DNA from: Levilactobacillus yonginensis
GTDB taxonomy: Bacteria > Bacillota > Bacilli > Lactobacillales > Lactobacillaceae
NCBI RefSeq assembly: GCF_964065165.1
Contig: NZ_OZ061549.1
Span: forward strand, 1,922,001-1,986,000
Reading direction: 5' to 3'
DNA: 64,000 nt
Under the pieces are notes generated by a model. That model was not told the origin of the DNA and made no database searches. It saw only the letters and a list, made by a program, of their open reading frames with translations. Position numbers and translations under genes: made by a program. Below are positions 18,137 through 27,235 of the stretch, piece by piece. The first letter of the stretch is position 1. Each line of letters begins with the position of its first letter.

Positions 18137-18342
18137 GCCACTTCCAGTTGCCAGGACAGGCGGTAGCCGTGGGGACCGCTTCCGGTCTGTGGAGCGGTCC
18201 TCCAGCTCGACTTGAAACCTCGGAAATTCGCCGAGTTTTCAAGCTCGTCCCGTGGCGTAACCTCGGGAAACCACCGAGGTTACGCCACTTTCACCGCTAC
18301 CACCTGCCCTGACAACCTCCGGTTACATCGGCGGTGAAGTTA
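18137..18342 (+). repeat. Structured intergenic repeat, family B, copy 1
   Basis: About 200 bp with outer stem GCCAGG-CAGG-GGTAGC / GCTACC-CCTG-CCTG and three internal hairpins: GGACCGCT/AGCGGTCC, TTGAAA-CTCGG/CCGAG-TTTCAA, and a perfect 15-bp stem GTGGCGTAACCTCGG/CCGAGGTTACGCCAC. Shared segments with copies at 23161 and 30309 include GGCTCGACTTGAA-like and AAGCTCGTCCCGTGGCG-like stretches. It begins 18 bp after the hydrolase stop. Confidence 0.75.
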
Positions 18343-18551
18343 TAATTCGCTGTGGATTGTTCGTAATCAGGTAAACTGAATTGAGATTGACTATTGCTTA
18401 AGTAAGTTGCCGGAAATATAATCGGCGATTGGCATTGATTCGGCTAGGATTCAGCGTTTGCAGTCGTAATGATACTTCGGCGGAAATGAACGTTATTAGT
18501 CTGCGCCAAGTAGTGGATTTACGATTACCACTAGATGGTGATGGTCAATCT

Positions 18552-18704
18552 TAGCCGTGAGGTCACAGGAGCTGGGCTCAGGCGCCTCGTTCTGCTTAGT
18601 CGTTTACGGCTTAGCAGAAAACCAAGCTTCAAGACTTGTGATTTTCAAGGCTTGAAGTTGTGTCGGCACCGTTCCAGCCCAACGCCTGTGACCGGTAAGG
18701 CGGC
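18552..18704 (+). repeat. Structured intergenic repeat, family A, copy 2
   Basis: Nearly identical in layout to copy 1 (14357): outer stem GGTCACAGG-CTGGGCT / AGCCCA-CCTGTGACC, hairpins TTCTGCT/AGCAGAA and CTTCAAG-CTTG/CAAG-CTTGAAG. It ends 38 bp upstream of the YoaK-like gene. An open frame runs through it into that gene but has no ribosome site, so I treat it as chance. Confidence 0.8.
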
Positions 18705-18741
18705 AATTATGCAACCGCATTTAACCAGAAGGAGTGAGTTG

Positions 18742-19434
18742 ATGGCTGACGAACCATCACACCAATTTAAACCGGTGACCGAAACCATCCTGACGTTGGG
18801 GGCCACCCTAGTGATGGGGATGGTTGATGCCGATACGTTTCTGAATCACGGATCAGTCTTTGTGAGTGCACAAACCGGTAACCTCATTGTTTTTATGGTG
18901 AAACTGGTGACCCACGGGTGGTCCGTTGCCTGGGTCAACGTGCCTGTCTGGATCGGCTATTTTCTAGGTTGTTTCGGTGCTCAAGCGTTGAGCGAACACT
19001 TCAGCCGTGGGAATAACCGTCGGCAAATGCGGTGGTTGATGCTGTTGAATGTGGTGGCGTATCTGAGCTTGTCCAGCTTCCAAACCGTTATTTCGGGAAT
19101 GTGGCTGATTTTTCTACTGGGTATTTTGGCCGGTTATGAATTAACCATCTTTCGTCAGGTTGGAGGGATTGCCTTAAATAATGGCGTTATGACGGGGAAT
19201 ACCAAAAGCCTTGCCATCAGTAGCTATCAGGCGTGGATCGCTGGCGATAAAGTTGCCCGTCATCGACAAATTCAAGTAGTCTTCGTCCTAGGAATTTTTT
19301 TACTGGGCTGCGGGTTAGGCGCTTGGTTGGCCAGTCGATTTACTCTGGGTGTGTTGTGGGTAGCGACGCTGATTAAGGCTTTTCTGTTGCTTTGGCTATT
19401 CTTACCAATTGCCCAGCAGCGTCCGGCCATTTGA
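18742..19434 (+). CDS. YoaK family (DUF1275) membrane protein
   Basis: 230 residues, six helices. Family features are LGATLVMGMVDADTFLNHGSVFVSAQTGNLIVF near the N-terminus and the repeated YELTIFRQVGGIALNNGVMTGN motif. Transport function is suspected for the family but not established. The start at ATG 18742 has AAGGAG 9 bases upstream. Confidence 0.85.
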   Translation: MADEPSHQFKPVTETILTLGATLVMGMVDADTFLNHGSVFVSAQTGNLIVFMVKLVTHGWSVAWVNVPVWIGYFLGCFGAQALSEHFSRGNNRRQMRWLMLLNVVAYLSLSSFQTVISGMWLIFLLGILAGYELTIFRQVGGIALNNGVMTGNTKSLAISSYQAWIAGDKVARHRQIQVVFVLGIFLLGCGLGAWLASRFTLGVLWVATLIKAFLLLWLFLPIAQQRPAI

Positions 19435-19532
19435 ATAGTTGGGTTGCGGGACCAAATAGCGTATAATTAACGAGAATAGGATGAAACTAGCCCGAGAAAC
19501 AAGCGGGATTGAAAACTAAGGAGCACAGCATA

Positions 19533-21140
19533 TTGTTAATCACAGGACTAATTATCGGTCTCTTGCTGATTGGGCTGGTGCTCGGCTACTTGGTGCGTCA
19601 GCATAAGCACCGGCAGGAACTCCTGGCGGTTCAGGCGCAAGCGCGGACAATTATTGCCCAAGCAACCAAAGAGGCCCAGCAGCGTGTAGAAAAAATTCGC
19701 ACGGATAGTCGCCGGGAAACCTTGGCCTATCAGCAATCAGTTAAAGATGAATTGACCGAACAACAGAGTGACATTGTGGTACGTGAACAACGCCGCAAGC
19801 AACGGGAACAATTGATGAGTCAGGTTACAGTTCGTTTAGATGATCAGACGGCTATGCTGGATGAACGATCACAAGCGAATCGTGAACAGCGTCAAGGAAT
19901 TCACGTTTTACGTGATCAAGCGGAAGAATTGCGTGCAAAACGTGATGAGACCTTGGCCGAGCGAGCGGGTATGGACGCGCAACAAGCCCAGAACACGGTA
20001 GTCCAAGGGGCTGAATTTGCCTTGAAGCGGGATCGTGACATTGAGGTGAAAGCCTTGAACGATAACGCCATGGCCAATGCTGAAAAATGGGCCAAGGACG
20101 TCGTTTTGTCGGCGACCGAGAGCGGTCCGCAAGACTTACCTAAGGAACACTTAGAACACACGGTTACCGTACCTAACGGTGAGATTCGGAGTAAGATCAT
20201 TGGCCGCGAAGGGCAACACATTCGGTTACTTGAAACCTTGACCGGGACGGATTTAATTTTTGTGCCGGACGATAACACGACCCTGTTTATCAGTACCCAT
20301 GACCCGATTCGTCGAGAAGTGGCTCGTGTGGCATTGACGAACTTGGTTGCCAGTCGGCGAATCTCAGCCAATCAGATTGAAACGCAGGTGGAAAATGCCC
20401 AGCGTGACGTGAACCACAGCTTGTGGGAAACGGGTGAACAAACTGTGAGTCTGTTGCACGTGGGCTGGATGCATCCTGATTTGATGAAACTGATTGGGCG
20501 ACTCAAGTACCGGACCAGTTATGGTCAAAACGTGCTTTTGCATTCCATTGAAGTGGCTCAGCTAACTGGTGCTATGGCTGCACGCTTAGGATATAATACG
20601 CGACTTGCACGGCGGGCCGGCTTACTGCATGACTTGGGGAAGGCCATCGACCACGAAGTCGAAGGCACCCACGTGGAAATTGGCACGGAATTTGCCCAGA
20701 AATACGGTGAGGATGCCGTGGTGATCAATGCCATTGCAGCGCATCATGGGGATATTGAAAAGACGTCGCCAATTTCTGATTTAGTAGCCGCAGCGGATGC
20801 TATTTCGGGTGCTCGTCCGGGTGCGCGGAGTGAATCCGTAGAGGACTACATTAACCGGTTGCGGGCGCTTGAGCAGATTGCCAACGAGCAAAAAGGGGTT
20901 TCGGAAAGTTACGCCATTCAAGCGGGGCGTGAACTGCGGATCATTGTCAAGCCGCAAGAGTTGGATGATACTGCGGCAGCTAAGCTAACCAAAGAAGTGG
21001 CTCAACAGGTCGAAGAAAAGCTAACGTATCCAGGCAAGATCAAGGTTACTACGATTCGGACTGCGACAGCGGTTGAGTACGTTGGCGATGAAAAGAAGAA
21101 AAAGAAGAAGAAAAAGAAAAAGGCTGCTAACGCAAGTTAA
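19533..21140 (+). CDS. rny: Ribonuclease Y (divergent form)
   Basis: 535 residues: N-terminal membrane helix (LITGLIIGLLLIGLVLGYLV), a long coiled coil (about 30-200), a KH domain with SKIIGREGQHIR near residue 221, an HD domain with HDLGKAIDHEVEGTHVEIG near 366, and a very basic tail of ten lysines. RNase Y initiates mRNA decay at the membrane. The start is TTG 19533, with AAGGAG 9 bases upstream. It lacks the usual recA/cinA neighbourhood and its coiled coil is unlike the typical lactobacillar Rny, so it may be a second paralogue. Confidence 0.85.
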   Translation: MLITGLIIGLLLIGLVLGYLVRQHKHRQELLAVQAQARTIIAQATKEAQQRVEKIRTDSRRETLAYQQSVKDELTEQQSDIVVREQRRKQREQLMSQVTVRLDDQTAMLDERSQANREQRQGIHVLRDQAEELRAKRDETLAERAGMDAQQAQNTVVQGAEFALKRDRDIEVKALNDNAMANAEKWAKDVVLSATESGPQDLPKEHLEHTVTVPNGEIRSKIIGREGQHIRLLETLTGTDLIFVPDDNTTLFISTHDPIRREVARVALTNLVASRRISANQIETQVENAQRDVNHSLWETGEQTVSLLHVGWMHPDLMKLIGRLKYRTSYGQNVLLHSIEVAQLTGAMAARLGYNTRLARRAGLLHDLGKAIDHEVEGTHVEIGTEFAQKYGEDAVVINAIAAHHGDIEKTSPISDLVAAADAISGARPGARSESVEDYINRLRALEQIANEQKGVSESYAIQAGRELRIIVKPQELDDTAAAKLTKEVAQQVEEKLTYPGKIKVTTIRTATAVEYVGDEKKKKKKKKKKAANAS

Positions 21141-21194
21141 GTTACGTTAATTGCCTGGTAACAGTCGTTTTAGCTAGCTGAATTTAGAGATCAT

Positions 21195-21228
21195 AAGGGT
21201 TTGGGACAAACGTCTCAAACCCTTTTTG
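21195..21228 (+). terminator. Terminator of the RNase Y gene
   Basis: Stem AGGGTTTG-GAC / GTC-CAAACCCT with AAAC loop, then TTTTT. Confidence 0.8.
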
Positions 21229-21265
21229 GGCGCTAACCGCCTTATCTCGCACTTTCTTTTTTGTC

Positions 21266-21303
21266 AAAAAAGTGATGAGCAGCCAGGAACGGTTGCTCAT
21301 CAC
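21266..21303 (-). terminator. Terminator of the 5'-nucleotidase gene
   Basis: On the minus strand GTGATGAGCA-CC / GG-TGCTCATCAC is followed by TTTTTTG, just downstream of the 21352 stop. Confidence 0.75.
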
Positions 21304-21351
21304 AGATGAAATTTATGTAGCTACAGAATGTCCGTAGCGGCTATTATTACT

Positions 21352-22929
21352 TTAAGCGTGGGGGTCGTTAACCACATTGAAATTATGGTTGGCAGTCGCA
21401 TCGATGATAGGGTGTTCCTGCAGGTAGTCAGCGATAATTTCGCTCATGGCTCCCTGGCTTTCAGCAATAATCTTGTCGGCGCTAAACATCCCATAGTGAC
21501 CGCCACCAACTGCCCGGTATTGGTTCAAGACAATGTGGAGTGGTTGGTCAGGGGTCACGGGCTTACCATGATAGGTCAGGTGTTCAACCCGCTCGCCAAA
21601 TGGTTTGGCGACGTTCAAACGATAATCGATGCCTTCGTACATATCGTAGTTGTATTGGCGCTTTTTAGGATGAACGAAAGCTGGGTTGACAGCAATCTGG
21701 CCGTTTTTGACGGTGAAGTAACGGGCACTGACTTCCAAGGCATCTTTCAGGTCAGCCCCGGTAATCTTCAGAAGTGAAAGCCCATTGGGATAAACGTAGT
21801 TAGTCATGATGTTACGCATGGTGATGGGGTTTTCAAAGCCCCGGGCTTCATTACTGAACAGGGCAGTTGCGGAAATATCGGCGCCCATCGTGGCCATTTG
21901 AACTTTTTGAATAAATTCGATGTATGGTGTCTCATTGATTCGGGCATCGAAGGGATCAGTGAAAGTCATATCGCCTTGAATGTGGCCCAGCGGTTGATCA
22001 AGCCAGTGGGTGACCTGGTTGTTGAGGTCATGGGCTGCAGCCAGGACCTGTTCGTCTAATGGGGCGTCCTTCGTGAGAACGAGATCCGTGTGGTGACTGG
22101 TCACCGAGAACCGGCCATTTTCATTGCGGTTAAGGTCCAACGTGATTTTACCGATGGCCTGTCCTCGGAAACCAGGTTGAGTCGTAGGAATATCAAAGAC
22201 ATCGGTGGCCAGCTGTCGATGTTGGTGGCCGGTGACCAACGCATCGATGCCAGGAATAGCCTCTAAGATGTGGTAGGCTTCGTTTTCGCCCACGTGAATG
22301 TCATTGGGCTCACCAGTCGTTAAATCGCGTTCAAACCCCCCGTGGTAACACACAATGACCACATCAGCTTGTTCCCGGATGATGGGCACGTATTTCTTGG
22401 CAGCGATGAAAGCTGACTCAAATTGAAGGCCATCAATGTTAGTGGCCTTTTCCCACTTGTAGACGGCCTGTGTCGTAAGGCCAAGGACGCCAATTTTAAC
22501 GCCCTCTTTTTCGATGATCTTGTAGGGTTGCCCGTATTCGGGCTCCCCGTTGGCATCCAAAATGTTGGCGCAAAGAATCGTGCGCTTGGCATCACGAATA
22601 GCGGCCTGCAGGTACTTCTGGCCGTAGTTAAACTCATGATTGCCTAGAATTCCGCAGTCATAGTCGACTTGATTGTAAATATTCATTAGGGGTTGTGGGT
22701 CCCGTTCGGGTTCTACCCGGGCAACGTAATAAGCCAAGGGGGACCCTTCTAGAAAATCGCCGTTCTCAATGGTCACCACCGGGCCTTCTGACTTGGCGGC
22801 GGCTTGCTCGCGGGCGATGACTGTGGCCGCACGGGCCAGGCCGAATCCCTGATTGCTTCCCTTTTTTACATAGTTCGTGGGGAAGACGTACCCGTGGGTA
22901 TCACTTGTTGATAAAATTGTCAGCTTCAT
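21352..22929 (-). CDS. Bifunctional metallophosphoesterase / 5'-nucleotidase
   Basis: 525 residues. The N-terminal calcineurin-like domain has metal motifs STSDTHG, GDFLEGS, GNHEFNYG, VICYHGGFE and VTGHQHRQ; the C-terminal 5'-nucleotidase domain starts about residue 330 (NIMTNYVYPNGLSLLKITGADLKD). It hydrolyses nucleotides or cyclic nucleotides. No signal peptide is visible, so it is likely cytosolic, as in YfkN/YunD-like proteins of lactobacilli. I choose ATG 22929, nine bases after GGAGG. Confidence 0.9.
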   Translation of the reverse strand: MKLTILSTSDTHGYVFPTNYVKKGSNQGFGLARAATVIAREQAAAKSEGPVVTIENGDFLEGSPLAYYVARVEPERDPQPLMNIYNQVDYDCGILGNHEFNYGQKYLQAAIRDAKRTILCANILDANGEPEYGQPYKIIEKEGVKIGVLGLTTQAVYKWEKATNIDGLQFESAFIAAKKYVPIIREQADVVIVCYHGGFERDLTTGEPNDIHVGENEAYHILEAIPGIDALVTGHQHRQLATDVFDIPTTQPGFRGQAIGKITLDLNRNENGRFSVTSHHTDLVLTKDAPLDEQVLAAAHDLNNQVTHWLDQPLGHIQGDMTFTDPFDARINETPYIEFIQKVQMATMGADISATALFSNEARGFENPITMRNIMTNYVYPNGLSLLKITGADLKDALEVSARYFTVKNGQIAVNPAFVHPKKRQYNYDMYEGIDYRLNVAKPFGERVEHLTYHGKPVTPDQPLHIVLNQYRAVGGGHYGMFSADKIIAESQGAMSEIIADYLQEHPIIDATANHNFNVVNDPHA

Positions 22930-23160
22930 TGATGTCACCCTCCAATTCGGTCGCTAGCTGACCATGAAACCATAGCCGGCTGCTGGCGGACCGTTCGCGA
23001 AAAGACGCCAAATCTTTAACGTGTTAAAGAAATTATAAGCTAGTTTGGCATGAGTGTAAATTTACGATGGCAAAAAACGTTAAATTATGAGATTTTTTCT
23101 AACAAAACGGTGTAGGGGCGGGATAATTAACGCTCCTTTTGACTTTTGGCGCTTAGATTT

Positions 23161-23354
23161 CGCCTCCAGTTGCCAGAGTGTGGGCCGGCTGTGGGAAACA
23201 CCTGCGGCCTGGGAAGCGGTCCTTCGGCTCGTCTTGAAGCCCCCTGCCAGGAACGCGTGGGTCTTCAAGAACGTTCCGCGCTGTAACTTCAGGAAAATCA
23301 CCCGAACTAACAGCGCCGACACAGCCGGCCCGCACCCTGACGACCGGAGGCGGC
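23161..23354 (+). repeat. Structured intergenic repeat, family B, copy 2
   Basis: Outer stem CAG-GTG-GGGCCGGCTGTG / CACAGCCGGCCC-CAC-CTG and an outermost GCCTCC / GGAGGC. Internal hairpins are more diverged than in the other B copies, but GGTCCTTCGGCTCG-CTTGAA and the CTGTAAC-like segment remain. Lies between the 5'-nucleotidase start and the antiporter stop. Confidence 0.7.
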
Positions 23355-23584
23355 AATCGAAATGAAACCATAAAAAAAACGGCGGCCAGACCTTGATTGT
23401 CTGCGTCGTCGTTGAATGATAAAAACGTAAATCACGTTTGGAGTGGGTCGGTTGTCGTAACAGAGCCGCCCGTTATTTTTTACTTTGGAGGAGTAAAATT
23501 GTAACTTATTCGTTTGATTATTCGTAAGTTATGAGGCTAGTTTAGCAGGTAATTGTGAAGAAAATGTGACGCATATCTTGCGTT

Positions 23585-25666
23585 TTAGTTAGCGTCCGCA
23601 AATTCTTGCATATAGAGCATCTGATCGGTTGAAACTTGTTGATACAGTTCATCCGCCAGTTCGGAAGACAGGGCGTTCGTGCGTCGTTGTTGCCGAATAT
23701 AGGTGTATTCGTATTGGAAAGCCTGGATGAACAATTCATTTTGCTGGTCGCCGTTTTGCTGAGACTTGAAGCGACGGTGGCGGGCATTGTAGTAGTTACG
23801 CACTACGTTGACTTCGGTTTGATTGTCGATATTGGCTTCATTCGTCAAAAATTGGATGACAGTGTTGTAAATGTCAGCTTCAATTTTGAGGAAGTTTTCG
23901 CGGCGTTCTCGATCGACGCGATTATTTCGAGATTGGCGGCGACGGCCACGGGACGTCCTTTGTTCCTGGGCGATTCGTTGTTCAGCTAGTCGTTGTTGTT
24001 CCTCTGAGTGGGGCCGAGCAGCCAGCTGTTTCCGTTGTTTTGCAATCCGCTGGTTGCGCCGCCATCTTCGTGAAAGGCCGTGCTCCAGTCGGTGCCAAAC
24101 AAAGCGAATCCAGAGGGTTCCGTTGACGAAGGGATTGTTGCTGCTCATCTGAGACTTGAAAACTAAGATCCGGACGTAGCGGTTGGCAAAGCTAGCGGGG
24201 ATCGTGCCATCGTCAGAGAGCCGTTGGACCGTTTTAACCTCGATTTGGGTGGCTTGATTCAGGAGCACCTGCAATTTCTTGCGATTGGGTCGCTGAGAAG
24301 TTACCTGGCTGTTTAGAATTTCGACGACTTCTTGCGTTTCGGCGGGATAGTCGGGATTTTCCTGGACTAGACGGTCCGTGGCATAAGCCACCAGCGAGCG
24401 GCGCTCCTTGAAGGCTGTTTCGGGATCGACCGGCAAGGTTTTCTTAGGTAGGATAAATGGCAGAATAATTGTCGGTACTAGGAGACTTAAAATAATTACG
24501 ATAGCAGCAACAAAAATCATGGTATTGCGGTACGGGAAAGCGTGACCGTTCAACGTTAGTGGAAGTGAAAAGGCCATGGCCAAAGTAATCGTTCCGTGAA
24601 CACCGGAAAGGGCACCAATTGCGGCGTTCTGGCGGCGTTCTTTGGGCTCAGACTGGATCAACGCCCAATCTAAACGAATCCAGGCGTAGCGTAAGGCTAG
24701 CATGACGAGGTAAAGGATGATGGCCAATAAAACAAAGGTTGATAATGATTTGGTATGGTCTTGTTGAATATTTACCCAGACCGTTGGCAACGATACACCC
24801 AGGAGCACAAAGACGAACCCATTCAGGATACTCGTCAGAATCCGCCAGGTTGACCGTGAGACCAGTTGTAACTCGGTGCTAGATAGCCGCAGTTGGTTGT
24901 TAGAAATACTGTAGATCAGCCCGGCGGCAACAACGGCCAGAATTCCTGAAAGCTCGAGATGTTCTGCTGCCAAATAGATGAGGAAAGGCACCATCACATC
25001 ATAAGGAACAATCACACTGGAAGAATCTTTACCACTCTGAACCAGGTAGACGCGGGCCCAGACGGCAATAGCTCCCAGAATGAGGCCAATGAGGAGTCCC
25101 CCTAAGAAGACGACCAGGAAGTGCTTAATTCCCGCCCCAACTGAGAATTTCCCCGTGGTGAAGGCGGTTAATGCCAGACTGAAGGCCACTAAACCGGAAG
25201 CATCGTTGAAGAGCGACTCACGTTCCAGCATCCCCATGACGCGTTCGGGAACGGCCATATTGCTGGTAATTGATGAGACGGCAACCGCATCGGTGGGTGT
25301 TACAATAGCGGCTAAGGCAAAGGCTAGTGCCAGCGGAATGCCGATCAGCATGGCGTGGCTAACGTAGCCCATTAAGATAACGGTTAGGATGGCAAGTACA
25401 ACGGCCATTGATAAGATTGAGCCTAGATTACGCCGAAGTTCCTTGGCGTTGGCATTTTGGCCGTCATAGAACATGAGTGGCGCAATAATGATGAGCATGA
25501 ATACTTCGGGTTCAAGAATAAAGTGATGGTACAGGGGAACCAGTGACAAAATAGCACCGGCAAATATTTGGTAAAAAGCTTTTGGTATTAGTGGAAAATA
25601 TGGATAAATCGTATTGGCCACAATGGTTGCGAGAACCAGTAACACGATGGCGTAGAAGATTTCCAA
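23585..25666 (-). CDS. CPA1 family Na+/H+ antiporter
   Basis: 693 residues. Twelve or so N-terminal helices form the antiporter domain, including VTPTDAVAVSS and ERESLFNDASGLVAF (the ion-site ND motif, near residues 150-175). From about residue 415 a long hydrophilic cytoplasmic tail is rich in Arg and Gln (RRWRRNQRIAKQRKQLAARP). It exchanges Na+ or K+ for protons. Start TTG 25666 has GGGAGG seven bases upstream. Confidence 0.92.
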   Translation of the reverse strand: MEIFYAIVLLVLATIVANTIYPYFPLIPKAFYQIFAGAILSLVPLYHHFILEPEVFMLIIIAPLMFYDGQNANAKELRRNLGSILSMAVVLAILTVILMGYVSHAMLIGIPLALAFALAAIVTPTDAVAVSSITSNMAVPERVMGMLERESLFNDASGLVAFSLALTAFTTGKFSVGAGIKHFLVVFLGGLLIGLILGAIAVWARVYLVQSGKDSSSVIVPYDVMVPFLIYLAAEHLELSGILAVVAAGLIYSISNNQLRLSSTELQLVSRSTWRILTSILNGFVFVLLGVSLPTVWVNIQQDHTKSLSTFVLLAIILYLVMLALRYAWIRLDWALIQSEPKERRQNAAIGALSGVHGTITLAMAFSLPLTLNGHAFPYRNTMIFVAAIVIILSLLVPTIILPFILPKKTLPVDPETAFKERRSLVAYATDRLVQENPDYPAETQEVVEILNSQVTSQRPNRKKLQVLLNQATQIEVKTVQRLSDDGTIPASFANRYVRILVFKSQMSSNNPFVNGTLWIRFVWHRLEHGLSRRWRRNQRIAKQRKQLAARPHSEEQQRLAEQRIAQEQRTSRGRRRQSRNNRVDRERRENFLKIEADIYNTVIQFLTNEANIDNQTEVNVVRNYYNARHRRFKSQQNGDQQNELFIQAFQYEYTYIRQQRRTNALSSELADELYQQVSTDQMLYMQEFADAN

Positions 25667-25945
25667 GTGAATCCCTCCCAGATGTGAAAATAAGTGCTGT
25701 CCCCAATTTTACGCTAATGTCTGGCAAATTGGGGGAGAATCACTCGAAACTCGCGAAAAACACAAGTGGGTGAATAACCGGGTTGGTTGGGAAGGTAGGT
25801 TAAGCAAGTTAGTGAAATTAGTCTGTGAATATTAAATCATTTAAATTGGATATATATTCATAAAGCTGAAAAGGGAACGCCTGGAAAGGTCTGTGACAAA
25901 CACAAGAAAGTTATCAGCAGATAATTGATTCAGTTTAAAAACTTT

Positions 25946-26108
25946 GTGATAACGCAAAAGATTGCTACGTGAGACGTTTGCGTCGCCAATCACAAACGAA
26001 TTTATATTCGGATAACTGGTTGGTGATAACAACCAACTCATTAAAAAATGTTGCCTGTTATTTAGAAAGTTTCCAAAAAGGGTTGATTATTCATTCAATT
26101 GTGATAAC
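25946..26108 (+). promoter_or_regulatory. Three evenly spaced GTGATAAC motifs upstream of the Spx-like gene
   Basis: GTGATAAC occurs at 25946, 26023 and 26101, spaced 77 and 78 bp apart, in the 550-bp gap before the Spx-like gene. The last two bases before each differ. They could be operator sites or weak -10 elements. No strong sigma-A promoter is otherwise obvious in the gap. Confidence 0.35.
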
Positions 26109-26218
26109 ATATAAGTTGGTTCTACTAGATGGTTCAGCGAATTATTCTAGGGGGGAACCGAGCTAAGTCGTTTGTTTTTTCTATCGTTACTCAATCCAAC
26201 GATAAGGAAGTGCTGAAT

Positions 26219-26617
26219 ATGATTAATTTGTACATTGCACCAAGTAGCGCATCCAGCCGGAAGGCACGAGCATGGCTCAAGGAACACGATATTGCGTTCA
26301 GAGAACGGAACATCAAGTCCAAGCCGTTGAATGCTTCTGAAGTTAAGCAGATTCTTCGCTTAACCGAAAACGGGAGTGAAGATATCATCTCTACCCGGTC
26401 AAATGTATTTAAGCAACTACATGTTGACTTGGATAACTTATCAGTTAGTCAGTTGGTCGATCTAGTTGTGAAGTATCCTGACTTAATCAAGCGGCCGATC
26501 ATCTTTGATGACAAGCGCCTGGAAGTCGGCTACAACGAAGAAGAAATTCGGCGGTTCTTGCCACGTGATGTGCGGACTGCAGAATTACACCACTTGGAAT
26601 CACAACTGAGTTCATAA
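26219..26617 (+). CDS. Spx/ArsC family protein without the CXXC redox motif
   Basis: 132 residues. The canonical Spx start is ...SPSCTSCRKARAWL; here it reads APSSASSRKARAWLKEH, so both cysteines of the CXXC switch are serines and the protein contains no other Cys. The rest matches Spx: STRSNVFKQL, LIKRPIIFDDKRLEVGYNEEEIRRFLPR. Spx binds the RNA polymerase alpha C-terminal domain to activate thiol-stress genes; this paralogue would be redox-insensitive. ATG 26219 has AAGGAAG upstream. Confidence 0.9.
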   Translation: MINLYIAPSSASSRKARAWLKEHDIAFRERNIKSKPLNASEVKQILRLTENGSEDIISTRSNVFKQLHVDLDNLSVSQLVDLVVKYPDLIKRPIIFDDKRLEVGYNEEEIRRFLPRDVRTAELHHLESQLSS

Positions 26618-26703
26618 AACGAATCGATCAGTTCTCGGGGGAGTGCTGGTCGGTTTTTTATTGAAATAATTATCAATGGTGTACAATCAAGTTAAAAGGC
26701 AAA

Positions 26704-26739
26704 AGAAAGCGGTCGAGAATTCTCTCGACCGCTTTTTTA
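26704..26739. terminator. Bidirectional terminator between the Spx-like and ATP-cone genes
   Basis: The palindrome AAAGCGGTCGAGA / TCTCGACCGCTTT is flanked by A and T runs. A second hairpin (CGATCAG/CTGGTCG then T6) lies just upstream at about 26627-26660 and ends the Spx-like transcript. Confidence 0.85.
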
Positions 26740-26765
26740 CATATCATTAAGAACACATTCTGTGG

Positions 26766-27053
26766 TTAGACATGTTGCTGCTTGCGATAGTTTTGGGCCA
26801 TATTAGCGTAACCTAACTGTTCTAAGGTTTCCACGACCGTTGCGTCGATCGTTCCCGTTGCAACTACGTCAAAGCCAGCTAATTGGGCGACAATCAAGCT
26901 CTCAACTCGATGAACGACGGTTGGGTCATTCGTGAGATCTGTCAGTGATTCGTGAATCTTCTGGGGGTCAAACGGACTGTGTTCTCCCGCAACGTTCTCC
27001 ACGGTCAGACCGCCTGGGTGCATTGTGGTCTGTGATCTTCTTAAAACGTCCAT
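26766..27053 (-). CDS. Small stand-alone ATP-cone-like protein
   Basis: 95 residues. The sequence SPFDPQKIHESLTDLTNDP ... VETLEQLGYANMAQNYRK resembles the ATP-cone nucleotide-sensing domain found at the N-terminus of ribonucleotide reductases and in NrdR, but no catalytic domain is attached. Start ATG 27053 has AGGAGG 10 bases upstream. Its role is unknown; it could modulate a partner by ATP/dATP binding. Confidence 0.6.
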   Translation of the reverse strand: MDVLRRSQTTMHPGGLTVENVAGEHSPFDPQKIHESLTDLTNDPTVVHRVESLIVAQLAGFDVVATGTIDATVVETLEQLGYANMAQNYRKQQHV

Positions 27054-27235
27054 CGTCTCTAGCCCTCCTAGGTTTGCCGGACCTAACTCAATCATGATTT
27101 TAGTGGTCGGTAAAAATTCGTCTATGACTATGTTACGATGAATGAGCCCAAATTACAACTAGATATGGTGTGAAAATTTGACGTTTTTCTACATATAGTG
27201 GCAAAACCACAGAGCGTGGTTCCCTGTTTTTTACG

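Noticed and set aside
18535..18741. Open frame extending the YoaK-like gene upstream through repeat A2
   Set aside because: The translated repeat is the same structured element found in non-coding places, and a good ribosome site precedes ATG 18742.
23087..23371. Open frames of 72-92 codons on both strands near 23100-23370
   Set aside because: They coincide with structured repeat B2 and have no ribosome site or protein-like composition.
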